Origin: Brassica napus
Lineage: Eukaryota > Streptophyta > Magnoliopsida > Brassicales > Brassicaceae
Assembly: GCF_020379485.1 (NCBI RefSeq)
Contig: NC_063448.1
Coordinates: 12,299,726-12,363,725, forward strand
Direction: 5' to 3'
DNA: 64,000 bases
Shown here: piece after piece, positions 11,691 through 22,989 of the stretch
Layout: every line of letters begins with the position of its first letter
Position numbering within the stretch: the stretch's first letter is position 1
The notes under the pieces: generated by a model
What the model saw: only the letters and a program-made list of their open reading frames with translations
Told to the model about the DNA's origin: nothing
The model's database searches: none
Made by a program: the position numbers and the translations under genes

Positions 11691-11973
11691 GGACGACTTA
11701 CATTTCAGTCGTCTGGTGAAGAAATTAAAACAGACGACTTACATGTAAGTCGTCCAAATATTCCCGCCTAAAATTTTTTAAAAAATTATTTTCCCGCTTA
11801 AATAATTTAAACCAGACGACTTACTTGTAAGTCGTCTGGAAAGTCTTTTATTTTAGTTCCCCGCTAAAAATATTTAATTTCCCGCTAAAAATATTAAACT
11901 CTTCTGGACGACTTACATGTAAGTCGTCTGTTTTAATTTCTTCACCAGACGACTGAAATGTAAGTCGTCTGAG
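11691..11973. repeat. Inverted repeat with palindromic GACGAC motifs
   Basis: The arm at about 11691-11757 is repeated inverted at about 11904-11973. Each contains two self-complementary GACGACTTACAT...GTCGTC motifs. The spacer is AT-rich with two 'cccgctaaaaatattaa' direct repeats. Confidence 0.85.
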
Positions 11974-12109
11974 TCAAAAATATTTAACCTAATTGGATTT
12001 TTTGTCTCCCTATATAAAGAAAAATTTACACATTCTCTCACCTCCTCTCAAATGGCTGCAACAAAAATGTAATGTTCATCATTCTAAAACTCTCTAACCT
12101 CTCTCTAAT

Positions 12110-13100
12110 CTCTTTGACTTGAAAACACCAAACTTTATATGAATTTTTCAGTTTTGTCTCATGTATTTCTTACTAATCTATCTCTTTTGCAGGTTTTTAA
12201 TCAAATGGTACTCATCTTCCACTAATTTAAAGGTAAATCTATTAATTTTAGATATGTATTTTGTGTGTTCTATAAATGTAGATTTATCTAATCTTCCACT
12301 CATTTTCTCTATTTTTAAGTCATTTGAACGTTTTTGGATATGCATGTTTTTCAGATCTGGATTTGATATGCAGGTTTTTCAGATCTGGAAGACTTCTTGG
12401 ACGACTTACATGTTTGTCGTCTGGAAGTCGTCTGGAAATCGTCTGGACTTCTTAGAAGTCTTATGACAAAGTCGTCTGGACTTCCAGGAAGTCGTCTGGA
12501 CTTCCAGGAAGTCGTCTGGACTTCCAGGAAGTCGTCTGGACTTCCAGGAAGTCGTCTGGACTTCCAGGAAGTCGTCTGGACTTCCAGGAAGTCGTCTGGA
12601 CTTCCAGGAAGTCGTCTGGACTTCCAGGAAGTCGTCTGGATTTCATGGAAGTCTTCTGACGAAGTCTCCCTTTCATAATAGATCTGAGCGTTTTGGTAAG
12701 TTCTTATGTCTGATTTTTCTTCATTTGGTAACTTCTTGTTGTATAAAGTTCTTACCTTTTTCCCAAACTAAAACTCTCCAAACCCACTCTAATCTCTTTG
12801 ACTTGAAAACACCAAACTTTATATGAATTTTCCAGTTTTGTCTCATGTCTTTCTTACTAATCTATCTTTTTTGCAGGTTTTTAATTAGATGGTACTCATC
12901 TTCCACTAATTTAAAGGTAGATCTATTATTTTTAGATATGTATTTTTGTGTGTTCTGTAAAGGTAGATTTATCTAATCTTTCACTCATTTTTTCTGTTTT
13001 TAAGCCATTTGAACGTTTTTGGATATGCAGGTTTTTCAGATCTGGATTTAATATGCAGGTTTTTCAGATCTGGAAGACTTCTGGGACGACTTACCTGTTA
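12110..13100 (+). repeat. Pair of direct repeats, about 320 bp each
   Basis: 12110-12440 and 12780-13100 are close copies (shared 'aaacaccaaactttatatga', 'tttttcagatctggaagact'), spaced about 665 bp apart with the 20-bp array between them. Upstream is a TATA-like box (CTATATAAAG near 12011). Each copy has a pyrimidine-rich 'ttttgcag' acceptor-like site, so the segment may derive from a transcribed gene, but no protein is recognisable. Confidence 0.75.
12471..12650 (+). repeat. 20-bp tandem array, nine units
   Basis: The unit is GTCGTCTGGACTTCCAGGAA, present eight times without change and once degenerate (12631-12650). There are no spacers. Looser copies of the same half-motifs continue at 13090-13310. 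Confidence 0.97.
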
Positions 13101-13904
13101 GTCGTCTGGAAGTCGTCTGGAAGTCGTCTGGACTTCTTGGAAGTCTTCTGACAAAGTCGTCTGAACTTCCTGTAAAGTCGTCTGGACTTCCTGTAAAGTC
13201 GTCTGGAAGTCGTCTGAACTTCCTAAAAGTCTTCTGACAAAGTTGTCTGAACTTCCTGGAAGTCGTCTGGACTTCTTAGAAGTCGTCTGGACTTCTTAAA
13301 AGTCGTGTGGTCTTGTCTACTCAAGTGGAATCCAAGCTTGTCTTTGTAGATGAATGATCTATAATAGTTTTGTTTGTGGTCTGTTTTGTGAATTGCATGT
13401 CTACTCTTTTAGTTGTGAATTTTTTGCAAAATCAGTAATAATGTTTTCCAAGATGTATTAAATGTGCTAACAATGTGTTTACACATTTACAAATCAATGA
13501 AATAATAGACTTCAGTAGCCTTTTTCTTATCTTTGGATCTCTCATATGCAATAATAAACTCCAATGGCCTTTTTCTCATCTTAATAAACAAGAATGTTGG
13601 TAGCTTTATATTGATACAACATTTTAAGAAGCATTTTAACCCTTCTTCCAACTCATAACAATAGTCATCATTATTGTCTATAACAATAATACTTAAGAGA
13701 TGGAAACAAACAATAGTAACTAGTCAAAACATATCATATTTTATTATAAGTTTGCGTTGAAAAACTTAGTCAAATTTAGTAAAACTAAGGGAGAGAACAT
13801 ATTTTGTAAATATGAGTTTTACATATCTTGAAGTTACTTATCACTCTTAAAAATACAAGTTATTCAAAAACTAACGTAGAAGACTTAAAAAATAGCGGAG
13901 AAGA

Positions 13905-14770
13905 CGCGGATGACTTCAATCTAAGTTGTCCAGACGACTAAACTATACGTCGTCTGGTCAACGCATAGGTTATTTTTGCAATTGACTTTGAAATATGTTA
14001 TTTCGGATGACTGAAAAATAAGTCGTCTACTATTGTTTGGCTAAAAAAAAAACTCCAAAAAAGCTAGACGACTTACATTTCAGTCGTCATAGGTTAGTTT
14101 TGCATTTGACTGGATTATTTCAGAAGTTTGACTTTTCTGGACGACTTACATTTCAGCCGTCTAGTGAAAATTAAAATAATAATATTTTTTTTAAAGTAGA
14201 CGACTTACAATTAAGTCGTCATAGGTTAGTTTTGCAATTGAAAAAAAAAACTTCAAGATTTAATTATATACAGACGACTTATAATTCAGTCGTCCACGAG
14301 ACGACTGAAATGTAAGTCGTCCAGGATTTACGAGGTTTGACCAGAATCTCGGAAAAAAATCTTTGACGACTTACAAGTAAGTCGTCTCGTGGACGACTGA
14401 ATTATAAGTCGTCTGTGTATAATTAAATTTTGAAGTTTTTTTTTTCAATTGCAAAACTAACCTATGAAGACTTAACTGTAAGTCGTCTACTTTTAAAAAA
14501 ATATTATTATTTTAATTTTCGCCAGACGACTGAAATGTAAGTCGTGTGGGGAAGTCAAACTTCTGAAATTATCCAGTCAAATGCAAAACTAACGTATGAC
14601 GACTGAAATGTAAGTCGTCTAGGTTCTTTGGAAATTTTTTTGAAACCAAACAAAAACAGACGACTTAACTTTCAGTCGTCTCAGGTTACAGATTTCAAAG
14701 TCAATTGCAAAAATAACCTCTGCGTTGATCAGACGACTTCCAGGTAAGTTGTCTACAGCCAGACGACTTC
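13905..14770. repeat. Large fold-back palindrome, arms about 420 bp
   Basis: The left arm (about 13905-14338) is repeated inverted as the right arm (about 14350-14770), with the centre near 14345. Matching landmarks are 'cgcataggttatttttgcaa' against its inverse near 14715, and the AT-rich 'taattatata' against its inverse near 14425. Each arm holds about six GACGAC...GTCGTC palindromes. A transcript across it would fold into a long hairpin. Confidence 0.85.
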
Positions 14771-15578
14771 CAACGAACAGATCTGAAAAAAAACTCGATG
14801 TCATACCTTAAATTGGTGAGATAAGTTCCTTAGCATACATAAGGCTCCTCCAAGCACACAGAATCACAAACGAAAGTAACCCACCCAGAATCGTTAGCTT
14901 CTATGACTCTATGAACCATAAAAAATTTAGAATCAAAATCTTGGGTTTTTTTAGTTCATTGTGGAGAGAAAGTGAGAGATATGTTGTGTTTAGTTCACAA
15001 GAATGGAAAAAGAAAAAGGGTAAATCGATTTTGGGAGCATTAAGAGCTTCAAATTGGTTGTTCATGGTGGTTGTGGTATTGATGACAATGATAATCTTGT
15101 AATTACTTGAAGATGATGAGGGTGAGAGAGTAAAAATGTCGTTTTCGAAAAAAAAAGAAAAAAAAAATTGATGGCATTTTCGTAAATTATATGAACTTGT
15201 GGGATGAATAGGGCAAAACCAATTTAAAAAAAAAAAGGAGGTTATTTTTGTGTTTGACTTTAAATTATAGGTCAATTCTGCAAAAAACCCATCTATCAAA
15301 TCATAGTTTTTCTTATCAACTATTTTTGGACTACCATTTAAATTAGAATGGTCAAACTAAAATATGTATTCTAATATTTAACATAATCTTATTTGATTTT
15401 CAATATACTATCTACTATATATATATATGTTATTATTGACTGGTAGAGCTAATTACAAAACAGTACCAATATGCTATATAAATTTATTCATTAAAAACAG
15501 TACAAAATCTTGTTCCTCTAAGAAAAAAACACTGTACAAAACATTCTTAGTAATTATAAAATGAAGAGTAACCAATAC

Positions 15579-15675
15579 CTGGAATATTTATAGCAGTCGG
15601 TCGACAATGAACGGTAGATACGATGAAAAGGGCAGTGAAAAGAAATGCTGCTAAACTTTTTAAGGTGATAGCCTT
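15579..15675 (-). pseudogene. DEFL gene copy A, exon 1 (signal peptide, start codon lost)
   Basis: The minus strand encodes AITLKSLAAFLFTALFIVSTVHC followed by RPTAINIP, then a CAG/GTATTG donor at 15577-15579. This is a secretion signal ending at a Cys, closely like copy B (22708-22804). Where copy B has ATG, this copy has AAG (15673-15675), so the start is missing; no in-frame ATG is seen just upstream. Exon 2 lies 4.6 kb away (10782-10930) because of the fold-back element in the intron. Confidence 0.72.
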
Positions 15676-15731
15676 TTTTATAATAATCTCCTAACTTTTT
15701 TTGTTCTGTTTTGTCTTCTGTATTTGTATTG

Positions 15732-15733
<2 letters not shown>

Positions 15734-15774
<41 letters not shown>
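15734..15774. repeat. (TA)n microsatellite in the DEFL copy A promoter
   Basis: About 20 TA units. It occupies the position of the shorter 'atatatatatag' TATA-like stretch upstream of copies B (about 22865) and C (about 28190). Confidence 0.9.
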
Positions 15775-15778
<4 letters not shown>

Positions 15779-15845
15779 GACAACTATACGTAACGTTTTA
15801 GTCAAAAAAGAAAAAGAAAAAGACAATTATATGTAACTATGGTCG

Positions 15846-15877
15846 GTCCGCGTTACGCGCGGGATATGATTTTCTAG
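15846..15877 (+). mobile_element. Helitron-like 3' end
   Basis: A GC-rich hairpin (CCGCG TTACG CGCGG) is followed after an AT-rich gap by CTAG and then T. Hairpin plus CTRR plus a T target is the hallmark of Helitron 3' ends. The 5' end was not found. Confidence 0.45.
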
Positions 15878-18300
15878 TTATTATGGTTTGTATATATTTT
15901 GTTGTTTGTGTGTTTATATTTTCTTAATTTTTGAGTTGTTGGATGTTTATGTCAAAATTAGAGGGTTAATTGTTGTCTATTATGTTTGGGCTTAGAATGA
16001 TTGCTATGTGGGCAATGTGGACATGTGTCAATTTTTTTTTTCTATTTTGGTTTTTGATTATTTGTGGTGCACAGTAATATAATGTATCATAGTAACTGTT
16101 CTATTTCATGCTTTGCGTGATAATTTATATACGTAATTAATATCTTAAAATGTTTGTTTAAACTCTATAAGGCTCCAAAGAGTTTATTATGTTTTGCTAA
16201 TCCATTCGTGCCTGATATCAAACTGGTTGAGTATGGTTATAGTTTGGCAATTTGTTGGAGTTATAGTTTTGCTGTTTTTTGTTATGTTTGTAATGGATGG
16301 GCTCATGCGGCGACGTGTTAAGTTGTGGTATGCTAGGTTACGATGTTAACCTTAGGGTTGTTCAAGGCGAAGTATTGCTTAACTTCTTTTCTATTTAGTG
16401 TACTTTACCATTATTGTGTTTGGGGCAAGCTTGCATGACTGACTTATAACAATAGAGTGTTCTAGCTAATAGACGGAGTCGAGCAATTCATACAACTATT
16501 TCATTTGTTTTGTTTGTTTGAAGTAATAGTAAAGATGAAGCTATTCTACAAATCATATATAACTATGTATAATATTTTTTTAACTTTGGTTATGATAGCA
16601 AATAGAAATAAAATTTTAAAATATGGCCGACTGAGTTTGACATAAAAACATGACTTATATTTTATATATATTTGTTTTTCAAATTAGGTACCTTTTGTGC
16701 ATTCTCTTGAATATCTTGTTTAGATGATACTATCAACTTTTTTTTTACAAAAAACCTCTTCAACTTAGATTGACATCATGTAAAACTTTGTCACTATTTA
16801 AAATAGACATAATCACTTAAATATATTGTATTTTATTATATGTAAACACCAAGTACTCCAATTTATCTGAATAAACAAATAATTTTTAATATAATTGATA
16901 TTTTATCAGTTTTTTGAATAAAACCATTGACTCTATTGTATATTTTCTTATTATAGATAAATAAATAAATATATATGTATATTTTAAATTTGATGTTCTC
17001 ATTGTGTTTAATATATATTATTTATAAATTCAAAATATTTGAAAATCTTATTTTGCCATGAGTTTGGATTATATAACATTTAATTATTCAATTTATCTAT
17101 TCAATTATCAATTATAAAATTTCATATTTAAATTTAAATTATATAAATAATATTTTATTCAATACTTAAAATGTAATAAAAATAATTTTAAAAGTTTGAA
17201 ATTTTTATAAAAGCTTACAACATCAATACATATAGGAACCAAAACACCTCCCCAAAAAGCCTTTTACAAATGTAAAAAGATCTAACATAATCAAATCATG
17301 ATAATGTTAAATCAGTATATATATAGAATAATAGAACACATATAGTAAAATTCATTGAAGAATCTAAAATTTTAAATTTAGATAATTTTATATTTTTTCT
17401 TTTAACATATTATCAGTTTTAGAATTTTTTTGAGATTTGTTTTTTGAAAAAAATCATTTTTTCTTAAAAAAATTAAAAAATCCCTTTTCTTTTTTAAAAA
17501 AACATTATTTGAAATTCAAATTTGTTTTGTAACTATTCATAAAATTATTATTTTAAAATTTAATTATTATTATTAAAAAAAAATCTAAACTCAATCAATC
17601 AAATCTAAACTTTAAGTCTAGATTATTTAACCATTGGAATATAGTTTTTTACCTCTTTAATAATATTTATTTTGGATATTTTGACACTTGTGTGCTATAT
17701 TTGTAATAAAAACTTTTTAGGACTATCATAGAAATTATTTCATATATTAAATACAAAATAAAATTTTATATATTTATTAATTCTTGTATCCATCAAAAAT
17801 TTAATTTTTTGAAATTCCTTTTTTTTGCTCTGGTGATAGCAGTCTGGATTCTTGACATTTTGTTGATAACATTTAGAAAGCACTCGCTTACCGATGGATG
17901 TTAACTTTAGGTGATATTTTTTTTTGTAACTTAACTCAGGGTGAGATTTTAAAATTCATTTTTTTTTTTGTATGGGACCTTTGCTAAGAGAATAAATGCT
18001 GGCTTTTGGTAATGATATAAATCTTCACTTCAGAGTTGCAGCTGCTTTAGACATTTAGAGACGAACTGAGATTTTTTCAATTCAAGGTACTAAAAAAGAT
18101 TCTCAGTACGAAGCCATTGAAGATTTGCAAAGCCTATTTATTGGGCGAGAGTGATTAAAAATCGAATCACGGATCTCCTGAGTCTTGACCTAAATGTTGA
18201 TAGAGAATCTCCGAGCAAATCCAGAATGACATAATTGCAAGTAAAACGAATATTCTTTTGATATTCAAGAAATCATATATTTATGGAATAGTATATTTTT
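15878..18300. other. AT-rich, transposon-derived, no gene
   Basis: No coding sequence is recognised on either strand. The composition is strongly AT-rich with short homopolymers. It probably forms part of Helitron-like or other insertions upstream of DEFL copy A, since flanking promoter-like sequence resumes at about 20525. Confidence 0.4.
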
Positions 18301-18414
18301 ATTAAAAATAAAAACAAAGAAAAATGCAAAAGGGTATAATAATGGAAAGTTTTACTTTACGCAGAAACTTTCTCCTCTCTGTTAATGCTCTCGTCTCTTT
18401 ATCTCTACCATCCT

Positions 18415-18735
18415 CAATGCCTCTTTTCTCAATTTCCTTCAACACCGTCATCCTCTTCCTCTCGTCCGTCGCCGCCGCTTTCCCCCTCATACTACGTTTC
18501 AGGCGGTTGGCTCTTCCGGAAAGTCTCATAGGCGAGACTCTAATCTGATCGTAGCTTACAAAATGGAGGATCATGGGACTTTCATCGAGGAGAGAATTTC
18601 CCGGAATATGTTTTAAATACATTTGGTGAACTGACAATTTTCTCAGCTGACCCGGAGTCGAACCGATTTCTTATTCAGGACAAAGGTAAGCTTTTGGAGT
18701 CTTCTTATATTGTCTCACTTCAAATTGTAAGAACC
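18415..18735 (+). pseudogene. CYP90-like cytochrome P450 N-terminal fragment
   Basis: The plus strand carries in shifted frames a hydrophobic N-terminal anchor (VILFLSSVAAAFPLILRFRR), then SLIGETL, AYKMEDHGTFIEERISR and FGELTIFSADPESNRF followed by GKLLESSY. The order and wording match the start of CYP90A (CPD-type) brassinosteroid P450s: proline hinge, GET, AYK, PFIDERV, FGEPTIFSADPE, KLFE. At least two frameshifts or stops (near 18545 and 18610) break it, and the rest of the P450, including the haem loop, is absent. It sits in transposon-rich DNA that ends in a Helitron-like terminus at 20524, so capture is likely. Confidence 0.62.
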
Positions 18736-20490
18736 AAACCATTCCGTATTCCATCGCCGGTACTTGGGTTTCAGAGGATTATAATGGTTGAGAGGAAGAA
18801 AATGATGTGGTGAATTTCACGAAAGCTTGCTCCATTATTTATAGGTGCAGATTTGATACCAAAAGGAGGGGTGTATAGAATGTGGCGTAGTGGAAAGGGT
18901 GGTTCAATGAATGGTATTGATGAGAACGTTACTTATGTTGATTGAATGCAAGAGTAAATTGTTCAGAGGTAATAGCTTGAACATCAATCAACACGAAGAT
19001 GACGGTGACTTTGACCAAAAAAAGAAAAAAAAGAAGATGACGGTGGCTTTACACAGATTGGGTATATGAGAGGTCTGTGAATTACTTTTGCAAATCAGGA
19101 CGGTGTTAGTGAAATAAATTTTGGGCCCAAGTAAACCAGGCAGCCCAATGTGTGTGAGGCCTATCGAAACATACAACCTACCCAATTTTAAAAAGAGCTG
19201 ACGTGTTGAAAGGAGGTGAGTTTAATTGAGGATGTGGCATCTTAGGTGTCTCTCTAAGGAGAGAAAGAAAGCATATATATATATATAAAAATATGTTTGC
19301 CTCTCTCCTAAGCTATCCACGTGGAAAGTCACTCTCTAACAAGCCGACACGTGTCTCTGGGTTTTATTTCTTTGGCTGGGTTTGAGTTTAACTCTGGGCT
19401 TATACTATGAAAGGGTTTTTACTCTTAAATATTAGTGAATGTGTTAATTATTTCTTAATACATAGTAGATAAAATAATAAAAAAACACACATTACGATAT
19501 AGACGTTATATTATCATCAAACCAATCTTTACTCTATGTACCTCATCCTGTGATAATTTATAAAGTAGCAATGAATCTATGAGTTCAGCAAATCAGAATT
19601 TTAAGTATATAAACAGTCAACAGTAGTGTGTTGAATATTATATTCATATGATTTAAAAGCTTTTACAAATTTTTATTTTTAAACACACACCAAAAACTTT
19701 ACGAAAGTAAATATCCATTCAGGTTCTCAACCACTTCAAATACCACCAACGCCAAAAAAATTTAATCAAGTGCACGAAAACTATAATATATTTAAAACTA
19801 CAATAAATACATTAGTTAATGAAAAATCCTTACTACAATAAATACATTAGTTAATGAAAAATCCTTTTTAAAAAATATTATAGATGTATACATAAATATT
19901 ACGAGAAATGTATAAAAAGAAATAAAAGTAACAATAACTTGAAGAACAAAATGTATAAGACTGAGAATATTTATGATTTGTGGTCTAAGATATATTCAAC
20001 TTATTTTCCTAATCAAGGTGGAATAAATATTGAATAATATTTTTTTAAAAATTATATATACATAGAAATATTTTTAGTGGTAGGGTATATTTATAATTTC
20101 CAATATTTGGCCAAATAAAGAAAAAGGAAACCTGCATGTATGTAACCACGAAAAGAAAACTAATTTAAATAACTTAATCAAAACAACAACCACATACAAC
20201 TAAACCCGATGAACGTCCCAACCTCAAAAGAAAGATAATATAAGAGCAAAAATCCCAAGACATGACATATAATTTTGTACTAACATCTTACCAACCAATT
20301 TAATTTACATAGTTCATTCAACAGTAATCAAAGCAAACAAATATCCCTAATCAAAGCAAATACTGGTAGCTTCATAGTCTATTTAGTATTCAAATACATT
20401 AACATGTACAATATTTAACTAATGTGTATATTTTTATATGATACAAATTTATATTAAACATTCATTCTAACTGTTTAAATTGTTTTTTAA
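18736..20490. other. AT-rich, no gene recognised
   Basis: A piece at 18780-18960 looks faintly coding, with stops in all frames and no family recognised. The rest is AT-rich with a 39-bp direct duplication at about 19790-19860 ('tacaataaatacattagtta' twice). Confidence 0.4.
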
Positions 20491-20498
20491 TTTTCATC

Positions 20499-20524
20499 CT
20501 GCCCGTAGGGCGGGCCGGCTCTAG
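20499..20524 (+). mobile_element. Helitron-like 3' end
   Basis: A hairpin around GCCCGTAGGGC (20499-20514) is followed by CGGCT and CTAG (20521-20524), then T. This closely resembles Brassicaceae Helitron termini. Downstream, sequence like the DEFL copy B promoter resumes ('gagttttaaaaggaacataa'). Confidence 0.6.
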
Positions 20525-21225
20525 TTATATATATAAAGATGTGAAATTTATTTTTACTAGTCAGAGTTTTAAAAGGAACATAATCTTTCATTTAAACATA
20601 TGTTGACCAATCTGCCATTAAATCCGGCTTAAAATATATGTTGACCTAAAATGCACGGAATGATTTTTTGACTAATTCCTTATATATTAATTGAGAATCT
20701 CTTAAGAAATTAAAATATAAAATTTGTATTAATTAAAAAAAAATTATCATATGTGGCAGTTGTGTATGCCTTCTAAATCCTGTTTAAAAGAATTCTAGAA
20801 CACCTTATATAAACCATAGTTTTAAAATATAATGTTGGTCGCATATATATTTTAAAATTACATAATCTACTAAATAAATGAAAATATCAACAATTTACAG
20901 ATTTAGAAATATTCATCATAGATTTTTTAACAAATCAAATTTCCATAATTTTATATTGATATATTCAACAATAAATGTTCACTACTTACTAAAATGTTGA
21001 CAAAATATCTGATTATACCAAAATTATTTCAATAATTTTAAAATTATTTGCAATAATAAACTATAAATTCTACATGCTCACAAATTACAATAGGTTCTAT
21101 TTCAATAATATTAAAATTAAAATTTATGTTTAGAAAAATATAATATGTGTTTAGTGCGAATAGTGGACTAATTATTCACTAAAAGCAGTTATTTCATGAC
21201 TACCATTAAAATTATAATGATCCAA

Positions 21226-21276
<51 letters not shown>

Positions 21277-22610
21277 TTTAATATAATCTTATTTGATTTT
21301 CACTATATTATCTATTATATATGCTACCATAAAAATATTTTAAAATTACATAATCTACTATAGAAATGGAAATCTCAACAAATTACAGTTTCATAAAGTA
21401 TTCATCATATACTTTATAACAAATCCAATTTCCATAATTTCCATTTAAATATACAAAAATAAATATTTATAAGTTATTGATTGGCAGAGCTGATTACAAA
21501 GCAGTACCAATATGCTATAGAACCAGTATGGTATATAAAGGGGTGTTAGTGAGAATTAGATTTATATGAGTCTTAAAATTTTCAAGTCTAGTGTTAGTGG
21601 TTTATAGATTCTCACATCTCATTAAAATCTAGTGTTATTGGTTAGATGATTCTATAATTCTATACAAAATTATTTGTTATTCAAAAAGTTTAGATTTTAA
21701 TGATTCTACAAATCTATTAAAGTAAGTATTATAGGAGTTGAATTCTTAACATTTTAACTCACAAAACAAGATTTTGAAAATACTACATGTTTCCTTTGAA
21801 TTCTTAGAATCATTACATTACTTTATTTTCATAGATTTTCACAATATACAAATTTCTCTACAATTCTTTCCAAATTTAACAAATCTTTCAACTTTTAAAA
21901 TCAACAAATTCTATAGAAATCTAAATAATATACTCTTATAAATTTTTTTTTTTGTCATTGCTCTTATAAGTGTATCTACTAAAGTGATTTGTAAATCAGT
22001 AAAGTATTCATATATAAAAATACCATGTTAATTAGTACATAATATATAATTTTTTTATTTATAATAATATATATATATATATATGTGAGGATTTTTATTA
22101 AGAATAATAAATCATATTTAATTATATTTTAAATGTGACATATTATTCTTCAAAAAGTTTGAATTTTTTTATTTTATATTTGAATATAAATATAACATGT
22201 GATATTATTAAATGAAATAAATTAATTTATATTAAATCATTTTAAGTTTGTATATATCCTAAATACAATTTATCTACCAAAAACTTTGTATGAAAGCATT
22301 GGACAAAGTGCATTTGAATCATCTAAATGTTATTCTAAATACTTTTTAATAATTATTAATTAGATAATAAAGAGTATAATGCTTATGCCAATACTTTATC
22401 AGTAAAAATCTAAAATTTTGACAAAATATATAATAAACCAAAAATTATACAAATAATCCTTTGTACTAATATTTATTAATTTAATAAAAATTACAATAAT
22501 AAATTATAATGTTTATATGCAAACAAACATATAATAGATTCAACTTCAATAATATTTTAATTTTATCTGATTATTTTTAAATATAATCTGCATTTACCGC
22601 AGGTAGTAGA
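20525..22610. other. DEFL-associated duplicated flank with nested insertions, no gene
   Basis: 21170-21530 resembles 15310-15480 (the DEFL copy A intron): shared 'aatataatcttatttgattt' and 'cagtaccaatatgctat'. A (TA)n run lies at 21228-21272. From about 21540 a sequence beginning GGGGTGTTAGTGAG looks like the end of a small DNA transposon. No DEFL exon 2 was found here. Confidence 0.5.
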
Positions 22611-22614
22611 CTAG
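22585..22614 (+). mobile_element. Helitron-like 3' end in the DEFL copy B intron
   Basis: A CTGC...GCAG hairpin is followed by 'gtagtaga' and CTAG (22611-22614), then T. The flanking 'cattaaaaatagtataaaat' resumes the intron as seen in copies A and C. Confidence 0.5.
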
Positions 22615-22707
22615 TTACTCATTAAAAATAGTATAAAATATTTTTTTTTAAAATGAAACACAGTACTAAATCTTTTCTTACTTCTAAAATAAAGAATAAA
22701 CAAATAC

Positions 22708-22804
22708 CTGGAATACTTGCAGTAGTCGGTCTACAATGAACGGAAAATACAATTAAGAGAGCAGTAAAAACAATTGCCACTAAACTTTTTATGGTGATAG
22801 CCAT
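22708..22804 (-). pseudogene. DEFL gene copy B, exon 1 only
   Basis: The minus strand encodes [20 protein letters not shown] and then [12 protein letters not shown], ending at a CAG/GTATTTG donor (22706-22708). It is an intact signal-peptide exon with ATG at 22802-22804. A TATA-like 'atatatatata' lies about 65 bases upstream. No matching cysteine-rich exon 2 could be found in the 10 kb downstream on that strand apart from the one assigned to copy A, so it is probably a broken gene whose intron has been invaded. Confidence 0.65.
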
Positions 22805-22989
22805 TTTTTATAGTAATCTCCTAATCTCTTTGTTCTGTTTTGTCATTTTTTTGTTTGGATTAATTATATATATATAGTGAGAAGACCATTATATATAATG
22901 CTAAATGTATTTTAATGGTCAAGAGTTTTAAAAGGAGCATAATCTTTCATTTAATATATAGATAGTGACAAAATCTTCTAAACACTATT

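Larger units (their letters stand above)
10968..15290. mobile_element. 4.3-kb non-coding TIR/fold-back element rich in GACGAC/GTCGTC palindromes
   Basis: The ends are imperfect inverted repeats (GGGGTTTTTGCCAAAACTAACC on the left; right end, reversed, GGGTTTTTTGCAGAATTGACC) with ATCTA on each side (10963-10967 and 15291-15295). It lies in the intron of DEFL copy A. It has no transposase and no long reading frame. The interior is packed with short palindromes such as GACGACTTACATGTAAGTCG plus C, a 20-bp tandem array (12471-12650), a direct duplication (12110-12440 and 12780-13100) and two large inverted repeats (11691-11973 and 13905-14770). It could be a Mutator-like derivative. The 5-bp flank is short for that family (usually 9), so I leave the class open. 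Confidence 0.7.

Noticed and set aside
12471..12650. CRISPR-like array
   Set aside because: The units abut with no spacers and the organism is a plant; it is a simple tandem repeat.
12397..12678. Open frames on both strands with repeated LDFQEVVWTSRKSSG-type units
   Set aside because: Created by the 20-bp array: three units make 60 nt, so any frame through it is open and repetitive. No start context or family.
18302..18637. Minus-strand 111-codon frame
   Set aside because: It lies antisense to the P450 fragment, whose plus-strand motifs explain the open reading.
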